DNA from: Flavobacterium fluviale
GTDB taxonomy: Bacteria; Bacteroidota; Bacteroidia; Flavobacteriales; Flavobacteriaceae
Reading direction: 5' to 3'
Assembly (NCBI RefSeq): GCF_003312915.1
Contig: NZ_CP030261.1
Span: 496,001-560,000 of the forward strand
DNA: 64,000 nucleotides
The notes beneath the pieces were generated by a model. That model saw only the letters and a program-made list of their open reading frames with translations. It did no database searches and was not told the DNA's origin. Shown here in pieces: positions 50,528-58,540 of this stretch; position 1 is the first letter of the stretch; each line of letters begins with the position of its first letter. A program made the position numbers and the translations under genes.

Positions 50528-53275
50528 ATGAAATTCAATTTAAGATTTCTCTTTATTGCATTATTTATCTGTACGATTTCGATCGCGCAAAACAAAGGTA
50601 CAATTTCTGGAGTTCTAACCGACAAAGAAATGAACAATGAAGTTTTACCATTTGCTAATGTTTTAGTTAAAGGTACAAATATTAGCGTAAACACAGACGT
50701 TGACGGAAAATATTCGTTGAGCGTAAATCCTGGAAATTATACTCTTATTTTTAGTTTTTTAGGATATGAATCTATAGAAGCTCCAGTTGCTGTAAAAGCA
50801 GACGAAACTGTAGTGATTAATCAAGCTCTTTCTTCAGGAAGTTATACACTTAAAGATGTTGTCGTACAAGCAGCTGCCGTAAGTAAACAAAAAGAAACTG
50901 CTTTACTTTTGGAACAAAAAAATGCTGTTGACATCAAACAAACTATTGGTGCACAAGAACTTTCTAGAAAAGGTGTTGGAGACGTAGCTGCTGCGGTAGC
51001 AAAAACTTCTGGAGTATCTAAACAAGAAGGAAGCAACAACGTTTATGTACGAGGATTGGGTGACCGTTATAATTCTACTTCGATGAACGGACTGCCAATT
51101 CCATCAAATGATCCTCAAAGAAAGAACATTGCTCTTGATCTTTTTTCAACTGACATTGTAGAATATATTTCAATTGACAAATCGTACGGTGCAAAAATGT
51201 ATGGTGACTTTGCTGGAGGAAATGTAGATATCGTTTCTAAAGATTACCGTGGAAAAGGAATGTTTGAAATTTCATTAGGTTCTAAAGTAAATACTAATGC
51301 AGTATCAAACGCCAGCAACTTTTTATTGCAGCAAGGACCAAATAAAACAGGTTTTGTTTCTTATGGAGTTCCTAACAATCCATTAAGCAGTTTTAGTTTT
51401 GAAAACAGCTTAAATCCTAAAAAAGAATCTCCTTTTGGAGGAAACTTTAACCTAAAAGCAGGTAAAACTTTTAACATTGGTGAAGAAGGAAAATTAAGCC
51501 TTTTTGCTACTGCAGGTTTTGCAAATGGCTATGAGTTTAGAGAAGGACTAACTCAAAGTGTAAATGCTCAGGGTGCTTCATTAAAATCTTTCCAACAAGA
51601 AAAATTCACTTACAACACTAATACTACCGGAATGTTCAATGCTAACTACCGCTTGAACAAAAACCATAAAATTGGATATAACTTTTTGTTTGTTAATACA
51701 TCTGAGCAAACTAGAGATACTTATTATGGTAGTGATCGTGATTTTGATAATGAAAATGCTGATCTGCTTGTTCAGAGAGGTACGTTTACACAAAACACAG
51801 TGTTTATCAATCAGCTTTTAGGAAGCGATAAATTAACTGATAAAATCGATTTGGACTGGGGTCTTTCATACAACACTGTAAAAGGTGATATGCCGGACAG
51901 AACTCAAAACAAAATGTTCCATAACCCAACAACAGACGTTTATACGCTTGCTCAAAGAACTACAACAGACAACCAAAGATATTTCCAAAATCTTAAAGAA
52001 GATGAGGCAGCAGCGAACCTTGCAATCTCTTACAAATTAGGAGATGAAGATGGTGAACCAAAAGGAAAAATTACTGCAGGTTATAACGGAAGATTTAAAA
52101 AACGTGATTTTGAAGCTATTCAATTCAACTTCAACATCAGCCAGACTGGTCAAAATACAAGTGTCGATCCTAACAATTTAGATGCATTCTTTAACCAAGC
52201 AAATTATAGCAGTGGTTTATTCTCAACTGCTTCTTTTGCAGGAATGGCTCCTCAAACTTACGATGGTAAACAAGATATACATGCAGGTTTTGGTAATTTC
52301 GAATACAAATTCACAGATAAATTCAGCTCTGTCATTGGTGTTAGATACGAAAGAATCTCTCAAACAGTTAACTGGAGAACACAGCTTGATGCAGGTGGAG
52401 GAACAAATACTTTTGAAAGAAATGAGTTTTTACCAAGTGCTATCTTAAAGTATGAGTTAAACGAAAAACAAAATCTTCGTTTTGCAGCTAGTAAAACATA
52501 CACATTGCCACAGTTTAAAGAACGTGCTTTGTTTATTTATGAAGATGTAATGGAATCTGTAATTGGTAACCCAAGTTTATATCCTTCACAAAACTACAAT
52601 TTTGATTTAAAATGGGAAATGTTCCCAAAAAGCGATGAGTTATTCTCTGTTACTGCTTTCGGAAAATATATCATGGATCCAATAAACCAAATCATTATTG
52701 CTTCTTCTACAAATGACATTTCTTTTGTTAATATCGGAGATACAGGTTATGCATATGGGGTTGAATTAGAAGCAAGAAAAAACATTTTTGATATCGAAGG
52801 AGAATACACAAACAAACTTTCTTTTGGATTTAATGCTTCTTTAATGAAAACACATCAAGACATTGATTCGGAAAAAGTAAGAGAAGAAACAGACGGAAGA
52901 TTAAACATCAATACTACAGATAGCAGTTCTGGATTTACAGGAGCTTCAGATTTGATTTTAAATGCTGATTTGTCTTATACAAAAAACTTCAGAAACGACT
53001 CTGGAATTATGGCAACTCTAGCTTACAACCACTATTCTGATAAACTTTATGCAATTGGAAACGAAGGAAAAGGGAATTTAGTTGATAAAGCTATGGGATC
53101 TTTAGACCTTATTTTTAAAACAAAATTGAATAAAAGCTTAGGAATTGATTTTGGAGCAAGAAACTTATTGAATCCAGAATTCAAAAGAGTTCAGGAAAAT
53201 GCAGGTGGAGATGTTCTAGTATTCAACTACAAGAAAGGGTTAACATTTGGATTAGGAATAAACTACCAATTCTAG
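50528..53275 (+). CDS. TonB-dependent receptor with carboxypeptidase-regulatory domain
   Basis: An outer-membrane active transporter of 915 residues. Signal peptide about 1-20, carboxypeptidase-regulatory beta-sandwich (about 23-105, GVLTDKEMNNEVLPFANVLV onward), plug domain (about 120-225) with NNVYVRGLGDRYNSTSMNGL, then a 22-strand barrel ending in Phe (GLGINYQF). No SusD partner follows; instead a lipoprotein with beta-helix-like repeats does. The substrate is unknown; regulation by the adjacent two-component system is inferred from the promoter boxes at 50412-50488. Confidence 0.94.
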   Translation: MKFNLRFLFIALFICTISIAQNKGTISGVLTDKEMNNEVLPFANVLVKGTNISVNTDVDGKYSLSVNPGNYTLIFSFLGYESIEAPVAVKADETVVINQALSSGSYTLKDVVVQAAAVSKQKETALLLEQKNAVDIKQTIGAQELSRKGVGDVAAAVAKTSGVSKQEGSNNVYVRGLGDRYNSTSMNGLPIPSNDPQRKNIALDLFSTDIVEYISIDKSYGAKMYGDFAGGNVDIVSKDYRGKGMFEISLGSKVNTNAVSNASNFLLQQGPNKTGFVSYGVPNNPLSSFSFENSLNPKKESPFGGNFNLKAGKTFNIGEEGKLSLFATAGFANGYEFREGLTQSVNAQGASLKSFQQEKFTYNTNTTGMFNANYRLNKNHKIGYNFLFVNTSEQTRDTYYGSDRDFDNENADLLVQRGTFTQNTVFINQLLGSDKLTDKIDLDWGLSYNTVKGDMPDRTQNKMFHNPTTDVYTLAQRTTTDNQRYFQNLKEDEAAANLAISYKLGDEDGEPKGKITAGYNGRFKKRDFEAIQFNFNISQTGQNTSVDPNNLDAFFNQANYSSGLFSTASFAGMAPQTYDGKQDIHAGFGNFEYKFTDKFSSVIGVRYERISQTVNWRTQLDAGGGTNTFERNEFLPSAILKYELNEKQNLRFAASKTYTLPQFKERALFIYEDVMESVIGNPSLYPSQNYNFDLKWEMFPKSDELFSVTAFGKYIMDPINQIIIASSTNDISFVNIGDTGYAYGVELEARKNIFDIEGEYTNKLSFGFNASLMKTHQDIDSEKVREETDGRLNINTTDSSSGFTGASDLILNADLSYTKNFRNDSGIMATLAYNHYSDKLYAIGNEGKGNLVDKAMGSLDLIFKTKLNKSLGIDFGARNLLNPEFKRVQENAGGDVLVFNYKKGLTFGLGINYQF

Positions 53276-53308
53276 TAACATAAAACAAATACTGAGTTAT
53301 CAATTACT

Positions 53309-53385
53309 TAACATTTCAGTAAAAAACACATAACAAATAGATGACAACGGCTTAACGTTGATTAAAGCTTAAGTTCTAATCTTTG
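53309..53385 (+). promoter_or_regulatory. Lipoprotein promoter with five 11-bp-spaced boxes
   Basis: TAACA, TAAAA, TAACA, TGACA and TAACG start at 53309, 53320, 53331, 53342 and 53353, exactly 11 bp apart. The -7-like AATCTTTG lies at 53378-53385. No TTTG -33 box is present, as expected for an activator-dependent promoter. Confidence 0.75.
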
Positions 53386-53412
53386 CATAAACACAAACTA
53401 ATTAAAAAAGTA

Positions 53413-54606
53413 ATGAAAAAAACAATTTCAACAATTTTCGGTTTAGCAGCTTTATCGCTTGTAACACTTACAACATCTTGCTCAAGCGATGACAACAACA
53501 ACAATGAAGGACCAAAATCTGATTTCGTAGTAGTAAGAGAGAACTTACAAGGGGAAATCAACAGTGGTGAGGTAGTATTAGAATCTGGAACTTATAAACT
53601 TACAGGAAAATTAGTAGTTAAAAGCACTGCAAAACTTACAATTAAGCCTGGAGTTATCATCGAAGCAACTGCAGTAGCAGCTGACCAATTACAAGCTGTA
53701 AGATATATCGCTGTAGCACAAGGAGGACAAATCGACGTTCAAGGAACAGCTTCTAATCCAGTTATTATGACTGCAGAAACAAAAAAACCTGCTGCTTGGG
53801 GTGGTTTAGTAATCTGTGGAAAAGCACCAATTAACAAAGGAGCAACTGCTTCTGCTGAAGTTTCTGAGTTAACTTACGGTGGAACTGACGTTAACGATAA
53901 CTCTGGATCAATTAAATATTTAAGAATTGAGTACCCAGGTTTCTCTTACAGCAGTGATAAAGAATTTAACGGAGTTTCTTTCTTTGGAGTTGGTAAAGGA
54001 ACTGTTGTTGATTATGTACAAGTTTACGAAAGCTCTGATGACGGATTCGAGTGGTTTGGTGGAACTGTAAACGCATCTCACTTAGTAGTTTCTAACAAAG
54101 ATACTGCATTAGTAGGTGATGATTTATTTGACTGGACTGAAGGATGGAATGGAACTGGTGAAAACTTCTACGGAATCAGAACTAACGCTGGTAACAGAGG
54201 TATCGAAGCTGATAACAACGCTAACAACCACTTAGCTACTCCAATTTCTTTCCCTACTATCAACAACCTTACTCTAATTGGAGCTGGAGTTAATGATACA
54301 AGTGCAGAATCTCAAGCTTTCAAATTAAGAGTTGGTACTAAAGGTAAATTTAACAACGTTGTATTAAAAGGTTGGAAAACTGGATTCGACGTTCAACATG
54401 ACGAAAGCATTTCATACGCTGGAACTGACTTAATCGCTACTAATGTTAAATTCGAAGACGTAACACTTAAATCAAAAGCTACTGCTACAACTGCAACTGG
54501 ATCTATTGATATTTCTAAATTATTCACAGAATCTGCAACTGCAACTGGAGCAGGAAACGGATCAGGAGTTCCAACTTGGACTGCTGGATGGACAAAAGGT
54601 CTATAA
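53413..54606 (+). CDS. Surface or periplasmic lipoprotein with beta-helix-like repeats
   Basis: 397 residues from ATG 53413; an ATG 10 codons earlier falls too close to the promoter. Lipobox LTTSC then a Ser/Asp/Asn linker. The rest alternates short beta-strands with Asn/Gly turns (KLVVKSTAKLTIKPGVIIEA, IKYLRIEYPGFSYSSDKEF), as in right-handed parallel beta-helices. I see no catalytic motif. It follows the TonB receptor by 137 bp under its own boxed promoter and probably works with it, for example in capturing a substrate at the surface (inference). Confidence 0.86.
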   Translation: MKKTISTIFGLAALSLVTLTTSCSSDDNNNNEGPKSDFVVVRENLQGEINSGEVVLESGTYKLTGKLVVKSTAKLTIKPGVIIEATAVAADQLQAVRYIAVAQGGQIDVQGTASNPVIMTAETKKPAAWGGLVICGKAPINKGATASAEVSELTYGGTDVNDNSGSIKYLRIEYPGFSYSSDKEFNGVSFFGVGKGTVVDYVQVYESSDDGFEWFGGTVNASHLVVSNKDTALVGDDLFDWTEGWNGTGENFYGIRTNAGNRGIEADNNANNHLATPISFPTINNLTLIGAGVNDTSAESQAFKLRVGTKGKFNNVVLKGWKTGFDVQHDESISYAGTDLIATNVKFEDVTLKSKATATTATGSIDISKLFTESATATGAGNGSGVPTWTAGWTKGL

Positions 54607-54628
54607 TTAAAGACAAACAATATTCAAA

Positions 54629-54660
54629 AACACTCTAATTAACTTAGAGTGTTTTTTTTT
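54629..54660 (+). terminator. Terminator of the lipoprotein gene
   Basis: AACACTCTAA (54629-54638) pairs with TTAGAGTGTT (54644-54653), loop of 5, followed by a T run of about ten. Confidence 0.85.
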
Positions 54661-54690
54661 ACATTACTGAAATTTGAATACAAAATGTTA

Positions 54691-54722
54691 AAAACATCCT
54701 AAATATTTAGGATGTTTTTTTT
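54691..54722 (+). terminator. Second tandem terminator
   Basis: AAAACATCCTAAAT is palindromic with ATTTAGGATGTTTT, then T9. It lies 31 bp after the first terminator, insulating the T9SS gene downstream. Confidence 0.8.
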
Positions 54723-54775
54723 TGGCGTACTTTTTGTAATTTTTTTTGTATATTTACAATAATTAAATACATGCG

Positions 54776-55114
54776 ATGGCAAAAAACTACTTTTATATTA
54801 CTTTCTTATTGGCATTTTTCTTTACTGTAAGCGTCTCGGCGCAAGACAGCAGGCAATTACCAAAACCTCAGGAATCGACTTCTATTGAGGGGTTAAGTTT
54901 GTACCCCAATCCTGTTACTAACGGAAAAGTGTACATATCTTCTAAGAACGATTTTGAGAAGGAAATTATTGTCTTCGATATTCTAGGCAAGAAAGTACTT
55001 CAAGCACATTTAACATCTAGAGAATTAAACGTTGCAGAATTACCTCCGGGTGTCTACATCATAAAAATAAGCGAACAAAATGCATCGGCAACCCGAAAGC
55101 TCATTATTCGGTAA
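54776..55114 (+). CDS. Minimal T9SS type A sorting-domain protein
   Basis: 112 residues: signal peptide (about 1-22, cut after SVSAQ), a 16-residue linker and then only a type A T9SS C-terminal signal (about 39-112): LSLYPNPVTNGKVYISS, IIVFDILGKKVLQ, ELPPGVYIIKIS and the final TRKLIIR. Normal cargo has hundreds of residues between signal and sorting domain; here there is none. It may be a secreted peptide, a decoy or a remnant. Its own promoter-like TATATTTA lies upstream. Confidence 0.9.
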   Translation: MAKNYFYITFLLAFFFTVSVSAQDSRQLPKPQESTSIEGLSLYPNPVTNGKVYISSKNDFEKEIIVFDILGKKVLQAHLTSRELNVAELPPGVYIIKISEQNASATRKLIIR

Positions 55115-55116
55115 AA

Positions 55117-55145
55117 AAAAGCTCCTTTCTTAGGAGCTTTTTTTA
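55117..55145 (+). terminator. Terminator of the T9SS-domain gene
   Basis: AAAAGCTCCT pairs with AGGAGCTTTT, then T run. It begins 3 bp after the stop codon. Confidence 0.8.
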
Positions 55146-55227
55146 GTTTACAGTATTCAGTCTCTGTTTTCAGTTTAGCGACACCTGAAAACTGCGACTG
55201 AAAACTGCGACTGAAAACTAAAAACAA

Positions 55228-55235
55228 TATCTTTG
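55228..55235 (+). promoter_or_regulatory. -7 box of the LuxE-like gene
   Basis: TATCTTTG, an exact TAnnTTTG match, overlaps the upstream TTG (55233) that could be taken as a start codon. The true start should therefore be downstream, at TTG 55248 or the adjacent ATT. Confidence 0.55.
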
Positions 55236-55247
55236 CAAAAAAAAGTT

Positions 55248-56228
55248 TTGATTACAGCCAGCGATATATTTACAATTTCAAGTCAGAAACAATTTGAGAA
55301 AATAGCACTAAAAGTGTTTCGTTTTCAACACGAGAATAACAAAGTTTATCGAGATTTCTGCGATTTTTTAAAGGTTAATCCGCAGCAGGTAAAATCATTA
55401 CAGCAAATTCCTTTTCTCCCAATTCAATTTTTCAAAAGTCACGACGTAGTTTCTAACAATGATCCTGCGCAAGTAACTTTTACCAGCAGCGGTACAACGG
55501 GAATGATCACTAGCAGGCATTTGGTAACAGATGTTACGCTTTATGAAGAAAGTTATCGTAAAGGATTTTCTCAGTTTTACGGCAACATAGAAGATTATGT
55601 GGTTTTAGCCCTTTTGCCCTCTTATTTGGAACGCGAAGGATCTTCATTAATCTATATGGTCGATGATCTAATTAAACTCTCTAATCAGCCTGAAAGTGGG
55701 TTTTATTTACACAACTACGGAGAACTTACCCAAAAGTTAATTGAACTGGACAATTCAGGGCAAAATGTTATTTTAATTGGCGTGACTTACGCTTTATTAG
55801 ATTTGATCGAAAAACACCAATTCAATCTTCAAAATACCATTATTATGGAAACTGGAGGAATGAAAGGAAAACGTAAAGAAATGATTCGCGAAGAATTGCA
55901 CGAAATTCTTTGCAAAGGTTTCGGTGTTTCATCTATTCATTCAGAATATGGGATGACAGAACTTTTGGCGCAGGCCTATTCTTTAGGTGAAGGTGTTTTT
56001 GAATGTCCGTCGTGGATGAATATTTTAATTCGCGATCCAGAAGACGCCCTAACTTATGTAAAAGACGGAAAAACTGGCGGCATCAACGTGATTGACTTGG
56101 CAAATATTAATTCATGCTCTTTTATAGCTACGCAGGATTTAGGCAAAAAAAATCCCAACAACTCTTTCGAGGTCTTGGGACGTTTTGATAATTCTGATAT
56201 TCGCGGTTGTAATTTGATGGTTTTATAG
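55248..56228 (+). CDS. LuxE-like acyl-protein synthetase
   Basis: An ANL-superfamily adenylating enzyme of the LuxE/acyl-protein synthetase type, about 326 residues from TTG 55248. Adenylation motifs are visible: TFTSSGTTGMITSRH (about 79-93), an IIMETGGMKGKRKEM block near 200, and SEYGMTELLAQAY (about 229-241). It lacks the large C-terminal domain of acyl-CoA ligases, as LuxE does. No luxCD genes are near, so the acyl acceptor is unknown. The start has no ATG; an earlier TTG at 55233 lies inside a promoter box. Confidence 0.85.
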   Translation: MITASDIFTISSQKQFEKIALKVFRFQHENNKVYRDFCDFLKVNPQQVKSLQQIPFLPIQFFKSHDVVSNNDPAQVTFTSSGTTGMITSRHLVTDVTLYEESYRKGFSQFYGNIEDYVVLALLPSYLEREGSSLIYMVDDLIKLSNQPESGFYLHNYGELTQKLIELDNSGQNVILIGVTYALLDLIEKHQFNLQNTIIMETGGMKGKRKEMIREELHEILCKGFGVSSIHSEYGMTELLAQAYSLGEGVFECPSWMNILIRDPEDALTYVKDGKTGGINVIDLANINSCSFIATQDLGKKNPNNSFEVLGRFDNSDIRGCNLMVL

Positions 56229-56285
56229 CTTAATCGTATTTTCCCTTCGATTAAATAATTAAACCATTAACCCGTAGTCAAAAAA

Positions 56286-56627
56286 CTAATTTTCATCACG
56301 CACGCCAATACTTTCAATACCTTCTTTTTTATACAGCCGCTTTTCTTTTTCTCCTCGAGATTCTAAAAGTTTGTAAACGCCATAACATCCTAAAGCTCCA
56401 CAAAAAACGAAAAGTATATTCCATCCCGGATTTATAAAACTATCTTCATTTGTATCAATTCCGCTTACGAAAACAGATACAAGGCCGACAGCAAATCCAG
56501 CAATCGCTGTACTTCCGTAATATCCAGCTATTCCAATAAAAAAATAGGTCCATTTATTCTTGTCGTACTCAAGAGCCAAATTGGTGAACGCTTTCCAAAT
56601 CCAATAAATAAATAAAATTCCAAGCAT
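56286..56627 (-). CDS. Hypothetical membrane protein
   Basis: 113 residues with three hydrophobic segments (about 2-18, 27-54 and 68-87) and a charged C-terminal tail, KLLESRGEKEKRLYKKEG. The first part, IYWIWKAFTNLALEYDKNKW, is a recurrent pattern in small Bacteroidota membrane proteins, but I cannot assign a family. It is monocistronic between convergent and divergent neighbours. Confidence 0.75.
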   Translation of the reverse strand: MLGILFIYWIWKAFTNLALEYDKNKWTYFFIGIAGYYGSTAIAGFAVGLVSVFVSGIDTNEDSFINPGWNILFVFCGALGCYGVYKLLESRGEKEKRLYKKEGIESIGVRDEN

Positions 56628-56769
56628 ATCTAATATGTTTATTTTGAGGATAAACTTAGTAAAAAAACATATACATTTTCATATTGATCAATCGATGTAA
56701 ATTAATCAAAGCGGAACAGTGTCAGTCCGAAAGATTTTTTTGTTTGATTCGCGGGTTTAAAGCATAATG

Positions 56770-56945
56770 TTAATATTCCGTAGGAATATCTCATCGGTAA
56801 AAAGAAAAAATATTATTTAGCATTGTGTCCTGTAGGGACACTTGTTATTATTAAATAATCTCTCTGTTAATCAAACGTTCCTACGGAACGTAAAACGCAA
56901 TCCAAATTTTTATTCTACCAATGAGACATTCCTACGGAATGAATC
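56770..56945. repeat. Long inverted repeat carrying four TTCCTACGGAA-type palindromes
   Basis: Palindromes at 56774-56786, 56826-56840, 56876-56890 and 56928-56940; the outer 35 bp on each side are imperfect reverse complements, including a GATGAGA/CAATGAGA motif. It fills most of the 441-bp gap 56628-57068; no coding sequence is seen there. Confidence 0.7.
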
Positions 56946-56960
56946 GTTCGTTAAACGAAA

Positions 56961-56993
56961 AAATCCGAATATTCTTTTCGAATATTCGGATTT
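56961..56993 (-). terminator. Terminator of tyrS
   Basis: AAATCCGAATATTC pairs perfectly with GAATATTCGGATTT, 5-nt loop, then TTTTTT on the minus strand, about 75 bp after the tyrS stop. Confidence 0.8.
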
Positions 56994-57068
56994 CTGATAT
57001 TATAAAAATGTCTCTTATTTAATCGCAAACTTTCGATTAAACAATTAAACAACTACTCTATTAAACGA

Positions 57069-58364
57069 TTAAACCACTCTAATCACAAAATAATTCTTCT
57101 TTCCACTTTGCAACAACACAAACTGATTATTAATCAAATCATTTGCTGTTAGAACGAAATCTTCTTTAATTTTTTCTCTGTTTACAGAAATAGAATTAGC
57201 TGTCAAAGCTCTTCTAGCTTCTCCGTTCGATTTAAAAAAACCTGTTTTTTCATTCAAAACAGTAATAATATCCAATCCGTTTTCTAAATCTGCTTTTGCG
57301 ATTTCAGCTTGAGGAACTCCGTCAAAAACTTCTAAAAAAGTAGCTTCATCCAATCTTTTCAAATCTTCTGCAGTTGAATTTCCAAATAAGATATTCGAAG
57401 CCTGAATTGCTTTTTCTAATTCTTCTCTATTGTGCACAAAAACAGTAATTTCTTCTGCCAGTTTCTTTTGCAAAACTCTTAAATGCGGAGCCGTTTTGTG
57501 CTCTTCGATTAAGGCATCAATTGTCTCTCTATCTAAGAAAGTAAAGATTTTGATATATTTCTCCGCATCAACATCTGTAGTGTTTACCCAAAATTGGTAA
57601 AATTTATATACCGAAGTTTTATCAGCATCTAACCAAACATTTCCACCTTCAGATTTTCCGAATTTAGATCCGTCTGCTTTTGTGATCAAAGGCGTTGTCA
57701 AAGCGTAAGCTTTTGCGTTTTCACCTCCCATTCTGCGCACTAATTCTGTACCCGTGGTAATATTACCCCATTGGTCAGAACCACCCATTTGCAGGATACA
57801 GTTGTTGTTTTTATATAAATGATAGAAATCGTAACCTTGAATTAACTGATATGTAAACTCTGTAAAAGACATTCCTTCACCTTCACCGCTAAATCTCTTT
57901 TTTACAGAATCTTTAGCCATCATATAATTTACAGTGATTCTTTTTCCAACTTCACGTGCAAAATCGATAAAAGAGAATTCTTTCATCCAATCGTAGTTAT
58001 TCACCATTACCGGTGCATTTGCTTCGGTTGAACTAAAATCTAAGAAACGAGACAAGACACTTTTAATTCCTGCAACGTTTTTAGCCAAAGCTTCTTCATC
58101 AAGCAAATTTCTTTCATCAGATTTACCAGAAGGATCTCCAATCATTCCTGTTGCCCCACCCACTAAAGCAATCGGTCTGTGTCCGAAATTTTTTAGGTGA
58201 ACCAATAAAATAATCTGAACCATACTCCCGATATGCAGTGAATCTGCCGTTGGATCAAAACCAATATACGCAGTGGTAGCCTCTTTTAGTAATTGTTCTT
58301 CCGTTCCAGGCATACTATCATGATATAACCCGCGCCATTTTAATTCTTCAACTAGATTCTTCAT
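57069..58364 (-). CDS. tyrS: Tyrosyl-tRNA synthetase
   Basis: Class Ic synthetase, 431 residues. The HIGH-type motif is [20 protein letters not shown] (about 37-56), and the KMSKS motif appears as KFGKSEGG (about 233-240). The C-terminal S4-like RNA-binding domain (about 350-430) has [20 protein letters not shown]. The promoter at 58383-58414 places its start about 12 nt upstream. No T-box-like leader exists, as expected in Bacteroidota. Confidence 0.96.
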   Translation of the reverse strand: MKNLVEELKWRGLYHDSMPGTEEQLLKEATTAYIGFDPTADSLHIGSMVQIILLVHLKNFGHRPIALVGGATGMIGDPSGKSDERNLLDEEALAKNVAGIKSVLSRFLDFSSTEANAPVMVNNYDWMKEFSFIDFAREVGKRITVNYMMAKDSVKKRFSGEGEGMSFTEFTYQLIQGYDFYHLYKNNNCILQMGGSDQWGNITTGTELVRRMGGENAKAYALTTPLITKADGSKFGKSEGGNVWLDADKTSVYKFYQFWVNTTDVDAEKYIKIFTFLDRETIDALIEEHKTAPHLRVLQKKLAEEITVFVHNREELEKAIQASNILFGNSTAEDLKRLDEATFLEVFDGVPQAEIAKADLENGLDIITVLNEKTGFFKSNGEARRALTANSISVNREKIKEDFVLTANDLINNQFVLLQSGKKNYFVIRVV

Positions 58365-58382
58365 TTTTTAAAATAATTTGCG

Positions 58383-58414
58383 CAAATATAAGGATTGTGA
58401 ATTGCAATATCAAA
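58383..58414 (-). promoter_or_regulatory. Promoter of tyrS
   Basis: Minus strand TTTG (58414-58411), 20-nt spacer, TATATTTG (58390-58383): exact match to both Bacteroidota boxes. Confidence 0.8.
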
Positions 58415-58423
58415 ACGGTTTGT

Positions 58424-58515
58424 CACAAAGGCACTAAGACACAAAGAAGAATTAAAAAACTTTGCCAATTTGTGACAAAAACAAAAAACTTAGCGTCTTT
58501 GAGCCTTTGTGGCAA
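58424..58515. repeat. Imperfect inverted repeat with GCACTAAGACACAAAG arms
   Basis: CACAAAGGCACTAAGACAC (from about 58425) is mirrored by TAGCGTCTTTGAGCCTTTGTGG near 58491-58512, here given as TAGCGTCTTTGAGCC and TTTGTGG. It lies between divergent genes and its right arm supplies the epimerase -33 box. Confidence 0.6.
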
Positions 58516-58536
58516 AAACCAAAATAAGTATCTTTA
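58506..58536 (+). promoter_or_regulatory. Promoter of the epimerase gene, partly built from a repeat
   Basis: TTTG (58506-58509), 19-nt spacer, TATCTTTA (58529-58536; one mismatch). It implies a leaderless or near-leaderless mRNA at ATG 58541. Confidence 0.65.
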
Positions 58537-58540
58537 CAAA

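Noticed and set aside
58365..58400. T-box or riboswitch before tyrS
   Set aside because: The leader is only about 12 nt from the predicted start of transcription; no structure possible.
58397..58540. 48-codon N-terminal extension of the epimerase
   Set aside because: It translates the intergenic repeat and lies upstream of the promoter boxes.
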